Assembly (NCBI RefSeq): GCF_037198285.1
Contig: NZ_CP147243.1
Span: forward strand, 1,364,001-1,428,000
Reading direction: 5' to 3'
Length of the DNA: 64,000 bases
Source of the DNA: Haladaptatus sp. DJG-WS-42
GTDB lineage: Archaea > Halobacteriota > Halobacteria > Halobacteriales > Halococcaceae
In this document: positions 48,498-57,447 of the stretch, one piece after another
Numbering within the stretch: position 1 is the stretch's first letter
Layout: every line of letters starts with the position of its first letter
Translations under genes and position numbers: made by a program
Notes under the pieces: model-generated
Told to the model about the DNA's origin: nothing
The model's input: only the letters and a program-made list of their open reading frames with translations
Database searches by the model: none

Positions 48498-48887
48498 CTT
48501 CTGACCGAGTGCTACGAGGTCTGAGAGACATCTGGTCGATTTCGAACCCTGAGACGAGCGAAGTGAGTCTCACCGGTTCAAATCCGGCCCTTGGCTTTCT
48601 GTTGCGAACAAATTCGTGAGCGACAGCGCCTACCGGCGTTCTCCTCGGCCTGTCGCATGCGTTCTGGGTTGGAGATAAGTCCGTTAAGACTTCCGTAGTA
48701 GCACGTTATACACTCTCTATCTCTTGTTTGAACTGTTTTGGCGCATGCAGATTCTCGCCCAGAACCTGTTTGTTACCCATACTTTATCTACTTGAAACTG
48801 GATAGCATACGTGACAATGTCTGCGTCTTTGCTTTTATCTGCCCGTGCTTCGGTAAGGGTGTCCGTTGTCCGAAGAGGCGGTATGGT
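48498..48887. other. Non-coding gap after tRNA-Cys
   Basis: Apart from the partial tRNA copy at 48573-48596, about 390 bases hold no convincing gene. The A/T-rich part near 48700-48850 may be the promoter of the sensor kinase. The open frame that starts at 48738 joins the kinase frame but its first 50 residues are cysteine-rich and unlike coding sequence. Confidence 0.5.
48573..48596 (+). repeat. Partial copy of the tRNA-Cys 3' end
   Basis: The last 24 bases of tRNA-Cys (48474-48497, CCGGTTCAAATCCGG then CCCTTGGCT overlapping) recur exactly at 48573-48596. The copy is preceded by the palindrome TGAGAC/GTCTCA (48550-48572) around GAGCGAAGTGA. The rest of the tRNA is absent, so it is not a second gene. 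Confidence 0.88.
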
Positions 48888-49178
48888 ATGACCGCCGAGC
48901 GCGCTTCAAACCTGAGCGAACGCGCCGTCCGAACGGGGAGTATCGGCCTCATCGCTGCTGTTGGCACTATTTTAGCGGGCTTTGAACTCTGGCACACCGC
49001 TCAGATGCAGTCGCTTCTCGGTAAAGTTGTTCAGGCGGTGTTGCCGCTGACCATGGCGCTCATCCTCATCGCCGCCAGCTACGGGCTGTACCGAAGCGAG
49101 ATTGAAACCGCCGAACTACGCAGAATCACCACCTGGTTCGTCATCGGTCTCCTTGGGATGTCGCTGGTAGTTGGTTAG
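48888..49178 (+). pseudogene. N-terminal fragment of a sensor kinase, ended by an in-frame TAG
   Basis: Ninety-six residues contain two full membrane helices (near residues 18-36 and 51-67) and the start of a third (RITTWFVIGLLGMSLVVG). The frame stops at TAG 49176-49178, yet translation resumes in the same frame with VIGHQFIRGMAFHHWQF, continuing helix three and four into the histidine kinase at 49206. A single G-to-A change of TGG (Trp) would explain it. It could be a real nonsense mutation, a sequencing error, or a readthrough stop. Confidence 0.75.
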
Positions 49179-49205
49179 GTTATCGGCCACCAGTTCATTC
49201 GTGGG

Positions 49206-51137
49206 ATGGCGTTTCATCACTGGCAGTTCGTGGTTGTAGGCAGCATGACGGTGGGGGGGTTGGTTGGGTTGTTGATTGGGGTGTACGATGCGCACAGACG
49301 AATAGAACACCGCGCGGCCGAACAGACGAGGCAAGCGGTTGGTGCATCGAGAGACGGCATAGCCATCCTCACCGAGGCGGGCGAGTACGAACAGGTAAAC
49401 CAAGCCCACGCGGAAGTGTACGGCTACGACGACCCCGAGGTGTTCATCGGACGGACGTTTCACATGTGCTACGAGGATGCAGAAGCCGTCCGCATCGAAG
49501 ACGAGGTTTTGCCCGCGCTCTCAGAGACGGGAAGTTGGCGGGGCGAACTCACTGGCCTGCGGTGGGACGGGGAAACGTACCCACAGGAAATCACCTTCTC
49601 ATCGCGGCCACAGGGTGGTTACATCTACGTCGTTCGCGACATCTCAGAGCGGGTTGAGTTCGAACAGCAACTCATCACTCGCGAGTTGCGGCTGCGGACG
49701 ATTCTCGAAAATATGCCAATCATTCTGTTCGTCGTCTCTGCTGACCGCACGATTACCCTGGAGGTCGGCAAGGGCTTAGAACAGGTTTCACGTGAGCAAA
49801 ACCAGCATGTCGGCTCGACTGTTGTAGACCTGTTTGGCACGGAACGCGAGATTACCGACGCGATCGAACGCAGCTTCGACGGTGCGTTCGTCGATGTGAT
49901 ACTCGATATGTGGGGCCGAACATATCAGGTATGGGGCCAACCTGTAGAGGAATCTGGTGAAATCACGAGCGTCATCGCCGTTGCAATGGACGTGACCGAG
50001 CGGCACAAACGTGAGCGTGGAATCAGCGCGCTCAACGAAGCGACGCAGGCGATGATGCAAGAACTTACCCACGAAGAGATTGCACAGCTTGCGGTTCTCA
50101 CTGCACAGAACGACTTCAACCTCTCACGCCCCGGCATCTGGTTGCAAAGCGATGACGAATCCCTGAAGCCAGTTGCGTGGGCGACTACCGCTGACGTTTC
50201 GGCCGACGATTTGCCGACGTTCACCCCCGAAAGCGGTGCCGTGTGGGAGGCCTACGAGAGCGGTGAGATTCAGATTGCTGACGATGTCGAGCGCGGATTT
50301 GCGGACGCGGACACAGTTGGTGGTGAGTTAATCGTTCCGCTCGGTGAGTTCGGTGTGTTGGTCAGCGGTAGTTCAACCGCCCATCAGTTCGATGAAACAG
50401 ACATGGTACTCGCACAGCTACTCGTCGAAAATACGCGGACCGCACTCGAACGGGCGGCGCGCGAAAAGGACTTACAGCGCCAGACAGAGCAGATGGAGTT
50501 TTTCAACTCGATTCTCCGTCACGACGTATTAAACGGGATGACGGTGATACGGTCGCGCGCCGAGTTCCTCGTAGAAGACCTCGACGCCGACCAGTCAAAA
50601 GACGCGGAGACGATTATCAATTGGAGTAACAACATCATCGGCATCGTCCGTCGGGTGCGAACCATCCTCGATACGCTAAGCGGTAATACAGACCCGAACC
50701 TCGAAGACACGTCCCTCTCGTTGGTGCTCAGAGATGAGGTCAACCGAATCCAAGACACCTACCCCGAAGTCGAGTTCGAGACCATCATCCCCGATGATAT
50801 CATGGTTTTCGCAAACGAACTGCTCGGGGAGGTGTTCGGCAATGTTCTCACGAATGCAATAAACCACAACGACGAAGACGGACTCCGTATTTCGGTGACT
50901 GCAGCGGTGTCCGAAAACCGCGCCACGGTTCGCATCGCCGACAACGGCTGTGGGATTCCAGACGACCGCAAAGAGCGTATCTTCCGGCGCGATGAGACGG
51001 GCCACGCCAAATCGACTGGCTCTGGCTTTGGCCTCTTTTTCGTCGATTCGATGGTCACAGAGTACGGTGGTTCCATCTCGGTTGAGGACAACGACTCTGA
51101 CGGAGCCGTGTTCGTGATTGAACTTCCGCTTGCCTAA
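49206..51137 (+). CDS. PAS/GAF sensor histidine kinase (downstream part of an interrupted frame)
   Basis: The 643 residues from ATG 49206 carry one membrane helix (residues about 6-25), two PAS-like domains (about 40-150 and 165-270), a GAF-like domain (about 285-410) and the kinase core. The phospho-acceptor is His439 in NSILRHDVLNGM. The N box is FGNVLTNAINHND, and the G boxes are ADNGCGIPD and GSGFGLFFVDSMV. This organisation, with a four-helix N-terminus, is typical of haloarchaeal kinases; here the first helices are cut off by the TAG at 49176. ATG 49206 has no good Shine-Dalgarno. The response regulator at 51220 is the likely partner. Confidence 0.85.
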   Translation: MAFHHWQFVVVGSMTVGGLVGLLIGVYDAHRRIEHRAAEQTRQAVGASRDGIAILTEAGEYEQVNQAHAEVYGYDDPEVFIGRTFHMCYEDAEAVRIEDEVLPALSETGSWRGELTGLRWDGETYPQEITFSSRPQGGYIYVVRDISERVEFEQQLITRELRLRTILENMPIILFVVSADRTITLEVGKGLEQVSREQNQHVGSTVVDLFGTEREITDAIERSFDGAFVDVILDMWGRTYQVWGQPVEESGEITSVIAVAMDVTERHKRERGISALNEATQAMMQELTHEEIAQLAVLTAQNDFNLSRPGIWLQSDDESLKPVAWATTADVSADDLPTFTPESGAVWEAYESGEIQIADDVERGFADADTVGGELIVPLGEFGVLVSGSSTAHQFDETDMVLAQLLVENTRTALERAAREKDLQRQTEQMEFFNSILRHDVLNGMTVIRSRAEFLVEDLDADQSKDAETIINWSNNIIGIVRRVRTILDTLSGNTDPNLEDTSLSLVLRDEVNRIQDTYPEVEFETIIPDDIMVFANELLGEVFGNVLTNAINHNDEDGLRISVTAAVSENRATVRIADNGCGIPDDRKERIFRRDETGHAKSTGSGFGLFFVDSMVTEYGGSISVEDNDSDGAVFVIELPLA

Positions 51138-51219
51138 TGGCGGCTCGTTATCGAATTGTTTGCTTCGGATATTTCGAGACAAAGTATCAAGGGGTATGCA
51201 TCCGTACACTGTGAGTATC

Positions 51220-51816
51220 ATGGTTACTGCTGCGCAGCCAACCGTGCTCATCGTCGAAGATGAGTTAGACGTGGCCGAGACCTACGAGCGGTGGCTGGCA
51301 GCTGACTACACCGTCGTCCTTGCAACGTCCGGGAGCGAGGCACTCTCGAAACTCGACGATTCGGTCGATGTCGTCCTCTTAGACCGGATGATGCCGGAGA
51401 TGTCCGGCGATGCGGTGCTCGAAGAAATCCGTTCGAGAGATATCGATTGCCGAGTGGCGATGGTGACAGCCGTAGACCCCGATTTCGACATCATCGAAAT
51501 GGGCTTTGACGAATACGTCACGAAACCGCCCACACGCGACCAACTGCGTGACACCGTCGAACGCCTGCTCGCTCGCGGTGCGGTCGCAGGCGACTTACAA
51601 CAGTATTTCTCGCTCGTCGCTCGCAAAGCCGCGCTCGAAGCCGAGTTCACCCGTCGCGTACTCGAATCGAACGAGGAGTACAACGACCTCGTCGCCCGAA
51701 TCGAACGCGCGCGAGCGAACCTCGACACGTCGTTCGATGGGCTCTCATCTGATTCTGATTTTATTGGGGTGTTGCGTGCGATTGTCGACGACGACTCGTC
51801 TTCTGACACGTCGTAA
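51220..51816 (+). CDS. HalX-type response regulator
   Basis: This 198-residue protein has a receiver domain (TVLIVEDELDVAETYERWL near residues 7-25) with the phospho-aspartate at Asp55 in VVLLDRMMPEMSG. The switch threonine is in VAMVTAVD and the lysine in DEYVTKPPT. A C-terminal HalX helical domain (about 130-185) contains KAALEAEFTRRVLE. No DNA-binding domain is evident, as usual for the group. ATG 51196 would add eight residues. It follows the kinase gene by 82 bp on the same strand. Confidence 0.87.
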   Translation: MVTAAQPTVLIVEDELDVAETYERWLAADYTVVLATSGSEALSKLDDSVDVVLLDRMMPEMSGDAVLEEIRSRDIDCRVAMVTAVDPDFDIIEMGFDEYVTKPPTRDQLRDTVERLLARGAVAGDLQQYFSLVARKAALEAEFTRRVLESNEEYNDLVARIERARANLDTSFDGLSSDSDFIGVLRAIVDDDSSSDTS

Positions 51817-51822
51817 GTCGGC

Positions 51823-52791
51823 TTACCAGATGGGCGCGAGCAGAATCACCACGGTGAGCGAGATGAAGATGAGCTTCAGCCCCGTGTTCACGGCGATGAC
51901 TTTCGACCCGAACTCTGCGCCCCAGATGCCGTACTGGAACGGAATCGAGCGTTTGAACGTGGTGACGGCAAACGAGATGATGCTCCCGACGAGCATCGTC
52001 GCCACGGCCGCCCGCGCGGTGAACGTCCCGTTTTCGATGAGTGGGGCGAGCACAAGCGCGCCGTTGGTCGTATCGAGGGTGAGCACGGCGATAACCGGCA
52101 CCGCCGCGCCGGGAAGCCCCACGGCTTCGACGAGCGGGTCTGCAAAGGCCGTGGCTGCGGCAACGTCGTAACGCGTGGTGAGGAACACGACCAGCGTGTA
52201 GATGATGGCGAGGCGCGGGACGATGTCGCGGAGTTTCTTGGCCGTGTTCGTGGCTGCGTCTGTGAGTTTCTCCGGGACTGACTGCGTTTCGACGTCCGGT
52301 GTCTCGATGGTATCGGGTCGCGCCGCGTGGTTTACGTTGCGCTCGGAGAGCAGGAGTGCACCCGCGCCGATTCCGACGAGGGTGATGGCGAGGGCGATGA
52401 GTGCCCGCGCGCCGACGTACATGAGGCCAACCCGGAGGCCGAGAATTGGGATGAGGACGGGCGCGTAGAAGGTGAAGATGTGCTGGGCAAAGCCGAAGAA
52501 CGTGTTGATGGTGACCGCAACGAGAGTTGCCCGGTCGTCGAGCATGCCCGATTCGCGGAACTCTGCGAGCATCCCGTACCCGGCGGTGGTCGAGGCGGTC
52601 GTCGTCAGAATCGCGGTGCCGACTTCCTCGGGCAGGTTCGCGGGCTGGGTGAGCGGCCGCGAGAGCGCAGCAATTTTTCTGACCGCGCCAAAGGCAACGG
52701 CGAGGTTTGCGAGGAAGACGCCGATGGCGATAAATACCGAAATCTTCGCCACGCGCGGGCCGACGGTCCAGAGGAGGTCACCGAACTGCAC
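51823..52791 (-). CDS. Nucleoside-recognition (Gate) domain membrane protein
   Basis: This roughly 322-residue membrane protein has eight to ten helices in two halves, separated by a charged linker (residues about 155-195, TIETPDVETQSVPEKL). The Gate/nucleoside-recognition pattern GTAILTTTASTTAGYGMLAEF is near residue 60, and a related segment VAVLTLDTTNGALVLAPL is in the second half. The GTG at 52791 was preferred over a TTG at 52818. It is next to MgtE-like genes, so solute or metal transport is likely but unproven. It is convergent with the response regulator, six bases apart. Confidence 0.75.
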   Translation of the reverse strand: MQFGDLLWTVGPRVAKISVFIAIGVFLANLAVAFGAVRKIAALSRPLTQPANLPEEVGTAILTTTASTTAGYGMLAEFRESGMLDDRATLVAVTINTFFGFAQHIFTFYAPVLIPILGLRVGLMYVGARALIALAITLVGIGAGALLLSERNVNHAARPDTIETPDVETQSVPEKLTDAATNTAKKLRDIVPRLAIIYTLVVFLTTRYDVAAATAFADPLVEAVGLPGAAVPVIAVLTLDTTNGALVLAPLIENGTFTARAAVATMLVGSIISFAVTTFKRSIPFQYGIWGAEFGSKVIAVNTGLKLIFISLTVVILLAPIW

Positions 52792-52830
52792 GTGTGTCCT
52801 TCGGGACGAGCGGGGCAAATGTTCGTCGGT

Positions 52831-53388
52831 TCAGATAAAAATGCGGACGACGAGAAACAGGATGATGACCCCAAGCACGTCAGAGGCGTTCGTGACGACG
52901 GGAATCACCACGTCGTCGGGGTCCAGTTCGAAGCGGTAGGCTGCGTACGTCGCGATGAAGGTGATGACGACGGCCACCACCGCGAGGGTCGCCCCGCTCG
53001 TCACTGAGACGAGCAACACCGTCACCATCGGGAGGTCAGTGCCGACAGTCAGCCACGCGAGCACCCACGCACCGACGCCAACCACGGGGAAGACGGTGAG
53101 CGCGAGGCCGATTGTCGCAAGCGCGTTCCCGAGGAGGGTTTCGTCCGCCCAACCAAAGGAGAGCAGTCCGAGGTGAAATGCCGTCGAGAGTCGCGCGGCG
53201 AGGATACTTCCAAGATTCCCGGCGGTGCCGATGGTGACGGGGACGAGCACGAGCAGTGTGGGATACCGAAGCAGCGTGGTCTCGAACGTTCCGAGGACCA
53301 GCCCACTGCCGATTTCAACGAGGGTGAGCGGGAGTAAGACGGGGAGCATCGCACGAGTAATCGCCTTGACGGTCCACTCGGTGGGCAT
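52831..53388 (-). CDS. MgtE-like membrane domain protein, subunit B
   Basis: This 185-residue protein contains only the five-helix membrane half of the MgtE family. Signature segments are PVTIGTAGNLGSILAARLS near residues 50-68 and DVVIPVVTNASDVLGVIILF near the end. The cytoplasmic N and CBS domains that gate bacterial MgtE are missing. The preceding gene (53389) encodes a second such half, stop and start adjacent, so the two probably form a heterodimer. Mg2+ or another divalent ion is the expected cargo. Confidence 0.82.
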   Translation of the reverse strand: MPTEWTVKAITRAMLPVLLPLTLVEIGSGLVLGTFETTLLRYPTLLVLVPVTIGTAGNLGSILAARLSTAFHLGLLSFGWADETLLGNALATIGLALTVFPVVGVGAWVLAWLTVGTDLPMVTVLLVSVTSGATLAVVAVVITFIATYAAYRFELDPDDVVIPVVTNASDVLGVIILFLVVRIFI

Positions 53389-53967
53389 CTACCCACCCCC
53401 CAGCGCGAGGACGGTTCGCACGGCGAGCAACAGAAAGGCGAGACCGAACACGTCACCGGTCGTCGTCACGACGGGGCCAACGAGCGTGTCTGGATTGTGC
53501 CCGCGACGGTATCCCGCGAAGACGACGGTCACGACAACCCCCGAGAGCGCAATTCCAGAGAGTAGGCCCGCGATGAGCGCAATTGCGAGTAACGTTCCGA
53601 GCGGTGCGACCGGTCTCGATAACCCGCCGAGGACGAAAAACGTGAGCGACGCCGCGAACAGACTGGCTAAAATACCGTTGGCCATCGCTGCCGCCACTGC
53701 CGACTGGAGTCTGCGGTCGCCGTTGAAGACGTGGGGTTCGACAAGCCCTTGATGGAGGCCGGTTGCGAGGCGCGCCCCGAGCGAGCCGTAGACGTTCCCG
53801 CGGGTGGCGAGGAGGGCGGGAATCAACACGAGAAGACCGGCGACATCCTGCAGTTCGGCGCGCATCCCGCTCAAGACAACCCCGGCGAACAGGCCGCCCG
53901 CAACACTCGCAGTGAGCGCCGGGAGGGCTTCCCGGTACGCCTCTAGTGCGATGTCGCGGGCACTCAT
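53389..53967 (-). CDS. MgtE-like membrane domain protein, subunit A
   Basis: This 192-residue partner of the next gene has the matching segments PALLATRGNVYGSLGARL near residues 49-66 and TLVGPVVTTTGDVFGLAFLL near 155-175. Again there is no CBS domain. The paired genes abut with no intergenic bases, which implies coupled, balanced expression. The two halves are diverged from each other but aligned end to end, indicating an old duplication. Confidence 0.82.
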   Translation of the reverse strand: MSARDIALEAYREALPALTASVAGGLFAGVVLSGMRAELQDVAGLLVLIPALLATRGNVYGSLGARLATGLHQGLVEPHVFNGDRRLQSAVAAAMANGILASLFAASLTFFVLGGLSRPVAPLGTLLAIALIAGLLSGIALSGVVVTVVFAGYRRGHNPDTLVGPVVTTTGDVFGLAFLLLAVRTVLALGGG

Positions 53968-54013
53968 GGTCTGACTGTGCGCCCGCAGGGATAAAAAACC
54001 AGTTTACGGCGAC

Positions 54014-55402
54014 TCAGAACGGCCCCATGCCGCCAAGCCCGCCCATGCCGCCACCGCCCTGTTTCTCCATCCGCTTCATCATCCGCTGCATGTCGCCGTC
54101 GCCCATGCCACCGAACTGCTTGAGCGTCTGCTCCATCATCTTGTGTTGTTGGAGCAGTTCACGCACCTTCTCCTCTGAGGTGCCAGAGCCACGAGCAATG
54201 CGTTTGACCTGGCTCGCGCTGATAGAACGGGGGTTCTCCAACTCGTTTTCGGTCATCGAATCCATGATAAACTCGAAGACGCGCATCCGGTCTTTGGTCA
54301 CGTCCATCGCGTCGTCAGGGAGCTGGTCTTTCAGCCCGCCACCGAGGCCGGGAATCATGTCGAGCACTTGGTCTAACGGCCCCATCTTGTTCATCGCCTG
54401 CATCTGGCGGCGCATGTCGCGCAGGGTGAACTTGCCTTTCAGCATGTCCTCCGGGTCCCAGTCGTCGTCTTCGTCCTGGGTTTCCGCCATCGCGCGCTCG
54501 ACGCGCTCGGTGAGTTGCTTCAGGTCGCCCATCCCGAGCAGCCGAGAGATGAAGCCACTCGGCTCGAAGCGTTCGATGTCTTGGACCGTCTCCCCCATCC
54601 CGAGGAAGGCAATCGAGGAGTTCGTCTCCTTGACCGCGGTGAGCGCACCCCCACCTTTCGCCGTCCCGTCGAGTTTCGAGATGATGACGCCGTTTATTCC
54701 AACCGACTCGTCGAACTGCTGGGCCTGCTCTTTTGCGCCCTGCCCGATGGCCGCGTCAAGCACGAGCAGCGAGCGGTCCGGGTTCACAGCCGCACGAATC
54801 TCCTCAATTTCTGCGATGAGGTCGTCCTCTAAGGCGTGGCGACCGGCCGTGTCCACGATTTGCACGTCGGCGTCGCTCGTCGCCTCGAGGCCCTCGCGGG
54901 CGATTTTGACAGGGTCTTCTTCGTCAGGGTCGCCGTAGAAATCGACTTCCGCCCGGCGGCACATCTCTTTGGCCTGGTCGTAGGCACCCGGCCGGAAGGT
55001 GTCGGTCTGGATGACCGCGGGGCGCAGGCCTTTCTTCGAGAACCACCACGCCATCTTCGCGGCGGAGGTCGTCTTCCCCGACCCCTGCAGCCCCGCGAGC
55101 ATGATGGTCTGTTTTTCGAGCGGGAGTTCCGTGCTCTCGCCGACGAGGTCTACGAGTTCTTCGTAGACGATTCGCAGGACGTGGTCGCGCGCGGAGGTGC
55201 CTCCCGGCGGTTCTTCCTCCAGTGCGCGTTGTTTGATGTTGTCGGAGAGTTCCATCACGAGGCCGACATCGACGTCGGCCTGCAGGAGAGAACGCTGAAT
55301 CTCCTTGACGATCTCCTCGACATCCTCCTTGCTGAGACGAGATTTACCGCGGAGTTTGTCGAGGGTGCCCCGAAGGGAACTCCCGAGATTGTCAAGTACC
55401 AT
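54014..55402 (-). CDS. ffh: Signal recognition particle protein SRP54
   Basis: This 462-residue GTPase binds SRP RNA and signal peptides for co-translational targeting. It has an N domain (residues 1-90), a G domain with [19 protein letters not shown] (about 105-123), [22 protein letters not shown] and [10 protein letters not shown], and a methionine-rich M domain (about 300-430). The M domain contains [19 protein letters not shown] for RNA contact. The tail ends in MGGLGGM repeats. It lies 60 bp downstream of ftsY and is the last gene of the cluster. Confidence 0.96.
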   Translation of the reverse strand: MVLDNLGSSLRGTLDKLRGKSRLSKEDVEEIVKEIQRSLLQADVDVGLVMELSDNIKQRALEEEPPGGTSARDHVLRIVYEELVDLVGESTELPLEKQTIMLAGLQGSGKTTSAAKMAWWFSKKGLRPAVIQTDTFRPGAYDQAKEMCRRAEVDFYGDPDEEDPVKIAREGLEATSDADVQIVDTAGRHALEDDLIAEIEEIRAAVNPDRSLLVLDAAIGQGAKEQAQQFDESVGINGVIISKLDGTAKGGGALTAVKETNSSIAFLGMGETVQDIERFEPSGFISRLLGMGDLKQLTERVERAMAETQDEDDDWDPEDMLKGKFTLRDMRRQMQAMNKMGPLDQVLDMIPGLGGGLKDQLPDDAMDVTKDRMRVFEFIMDSMTENELENPRSISASQVKRIARGSGTSEEKVRELLQQHKMMEQTLKQFGGMGDGDMQRMMKRMEKQGGGGMGGLGGMGPF

Positions 55403-55462
55403 GTTACGCGAGCCTAGGCGGTCGAAGTGATAAAGGCTTTTTCTCGGGCGGTGGCCCCGAGA

Positions 55463-56683
55463 TTATGCGCCAAGGAGGCGCTCGAGCATCTGTTCGGGGT
55501 CGAACCGCTCGATATCGTCGTACCCCTGCCCGACGCCGAGGAAAAGAATTGGCTTGCCCGTGACGTGTGCGATGGAGATGGCCGCGCCGCCGTTCGAGTC
55601 GGCGTCGGCTTTCGTCAAGATTGCGCCGTCGATGGCCGCGGCGTTGTTGAACGTCCGGGCGCGCTCGACGGCGTCTTGTCCGGCCACTGCTTCGTCCACG
55701 AAGATAGTCATGTCCGGCCCGACGACGCGGTCGATTTTTTCGAGTTGCGCCATCAGGTCGTTGTTCGTGTGCAATCGACCGGCGGTGTCACCGAGCACGA
55801 CGTCGATGTCGTTTGCCTTCGCGTACTCGACGGCGTCGTAGATGACGGCCGTCGGGTCGCTGCCCTGGTCGTGGGTGATGATTTTCTTCTCGAGGAGGCG
55901 CGCGTGCTCTGCGAGCTGCTCGTTTGCACCCGCCCGATACGTGTCGCCGTTCGCGAGGACCGTCGAGAGGCCCTGCTTCTCGAAGTACTTCGAGAGCTTG
56001 GCGATGGAGGTCGTCTTCCCGACGCCGTTTACACCGGTGAAGATGATGACGACGGGCTTGTCCGCCTCCCGAACTCGCTGGTTGAAGTCAAACTGCCCGA
56101 CGCTAATCACGTCGTAGAGTGCGTCGTGCAGGGCTTCTTCGACGATGTCGCCCGTCGATTGCCCGCGGACGCGCGTCTCGCCGACGAGTTTCTCACGGAT
56201 GCGGTCTAAAATCTCCTCTGCGACGTTCATCTCCACGTCGCTTTGGATGAGCGCCATCTCCAGATTCCAGAGCGGGTCTTCTAAATCCTCTTCGTCGATG
56301 ACGACTCGACCGGTGGCGAACAGCTTCGCGCGCTCGCCGAGGCTTCGACCGTTCGTTTCCTCGGCTTCATCGGCCTCGCCGTCCGGTTCGACTGCCGTCT
56401 CTCGCTCGGATTCGGCGGCTTGCGCTGGCTCGGACTCCGCTTCCGGTTCAGCCTCCGCTGGCTCCGGCTCTGTGTCCGTTTCCGGCTCAGACTCCGGTTC
56501 TGGCTCCGGCGTCGCGTCTGGTTCGACAGATTCCGGTTCGGACGCGGCGGCGTCCTGCGCCGCCTGCTCCTCGACTGCGTCCGTATCGGCTGCTGGCGAG
56601 TCGTCGGCGTCTGCTTCGACTTCGGCCGACTCCTCGACGTCCTTTCGGAAGCTCGAAAGCTTCTCTTTTAGTCCATCGAACAT
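55463..56683 (-). CDS. ftsY: SRP receptor FtsY with acidic N-terminal extension
   Basis: This 406-residue protein has an N-terminal A-domain (about residues 15-115) composed almost entirely of Glu, Pro, Ala, Ser and Asp with repeated PE/SE steps, probably a disordered membrane-binding or salt-adapted extension. The NG core follows with FTGVNGVGKTTSIAKL near residue 207, NGDTYRAGANEQ, DTAGRLHTNNDLM and LTKADADSNGGA. It docks Ffh to the membrane. It starts six bases after pfdA ends, in the same operon. Closely spaced repeats in the extension are visible at DNA level. Confidence 0.95.
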   Translation of the reverse strand: MFDGLKEKLSSFRKDVEESAEVEADADDSPAADTDAVEEQAAQDAAASEPESVEPDATPEPEPESEPETDTEPEPAEAEPEAESEPAQAAESERETAVEPDGEADEAEETNGRSLGERAKLFATGRVVIDEEDLEDPLWNLEMALIQSDVEMNVAEEILDRIREKLVGETRVRGQSTGDIVEEALHDALYDVISVGQFDFNQRVREADKPVVIIFTGVNGVGKTTSIAKLSKYFEKQGLSTVLANGDTYRAGANEQLAEHARLLEKKIITHDQGSDPTAVIYDAVEYAKANDIDVVLGDTAGRLHTNNDLMAQLEKIDRVVGPDMTIFVDEAVAGQDAVERARTFNNAAAIDGAILTKADADSNGGAAISIAHVTGKPILFLGVGQGYDDIERFDPEQMLERLLGA

Positions 56684-56689
56684 CCTGCC

Positions 56690-57145
56690 TTATTCTTCGT
56701 CGCCTTCGCCCTGCTGTTGCATCTGCTGCATCTGCTGTTGCATCTGCTGTTGTTGCATCTGCTGGGCCTGCTGCTCTAACTGCGAAGACTGCTCTTCGAT
56801 TTCTGCGACTTCGTCCTGCAGCTCGCTGATTTCTTCGTCAACCGTCTCCTTCTTGTGCTTCAGCGTCTCGACTGCGTCTTCCTGCTCGCGCTCTGCGGCG
56901 TAGCCACCGCCGAGGGTGACGACGACTTCGTCGATGTCCTGAATCTCTGCGCGGAGGTGCGCGCCGCCGCCGAGTGGCACCTGCACCGTCGAGCCGGATT
57001 CTAAGAGTTCGAGGGCTTCGATTGCCTCGTCCATCGACTGTTTTGCTTCGCGCTTCTGTTCGATTTCGGCTTCGACTTCTTGGCGCTCTTCGTCCAGCGC
57101 TTGAAGCTGCTGGGAGAGCTGCTGCATCTGCTGTTGGGCGCTCAT
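56690..57145 (-). CDS. pfdA: Prefoldin alpha subunit
   Basis: This 151-residue chaperone subunit captures unfolded proteins for the thermosome. Two long coiled coils (residues about 1-50 and 90-140) flank a beta-hairpin core containing [15 protein letters not shown] and [13 protein letters not shown]. The C-terminus is a low-complexity tail with MQQQ repeated four to five times before GEGDEE, longer than in most archaea. Its ATG overlaps the eL20 stop by four bases. Confidence 0.95.
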   Translation of the reverse strand: MSAQQQMQQLSQQLQALDEERQEVEAEIEQKREAKQSMDEAIEALELLESGSTVQVPLGGGAHLRAEIQDIDEVVVTLGGGYAAEREQEDAVETLKHKKETVDEEISELQDEVAEIEEQSSQLEQQAQQMQQQQMQQQMQQMQQQGEGDEE

Positions 57146-57333
57146 GCTGCGACCTCCTCTGCCGCTTCGACGGAATCAATGGTGATTTTCGTTCGGTCGA
57201 GACCGTGTTTCGAGCCGAACTGCGTGAAAATGCGCTCTTGGGCAACGTTCTCGTTTGGCGCGTCGATTGTCTTGGTGTACGACTCCCAGCCACGGCTCGT
57301 CTTGAACTGACCAGTCACGGTGAATTGACTCAT
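57142..57333 (-). CDS. Ribosomal protein eL20 (L18Ae/LX)
   Basis: This 63-residue small ribosomal protein begins [20 protein letters not shown], typical of archaeal LX/L18Ae. Acidic insertions reflect halophily. ATG 57333 was used instead of an upstream in-frame start because the family begins here. It heads the pfdA-ftsY group and is separated from eIF6 by 114 bp. The C-terminal [10 protein letters not shown] tail is acidic. Confidence 0.92.
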   Translation of the reverse strand: MSQFTVTGQFKTSRGWESYTKTIDAPNENVAQERIFTQFGSKHGLDRTKITIDSVEAAEEVAA

Positions 57334-57447
57334 GGAACAACTTTCGGAGAGCGAGCGGGAAGTATCTTCCCTTCTCTTCACGAGCGAATGTCGCCTCGAC
57401 TGCAGTGGGGTGCCAAGAAAAGTGGCTCCCGCCCAGCGGGCAGGCAG

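Noticed and set aside
48573-48596. Second tRNA-Cys gene
   Set aside because: Only the T-arm and acceptor 3' strand are present; the preceding sequence cannot form the acceptor 5' strand, D-arm or anticodon arm.
49176-49178. TAG read as pyrrolysine
   Set aside because: No pyl genes are seen, haloarchaea are not known to use pyrrolysine, and a membrane-helix position makes a mutated Trp codon more likely.
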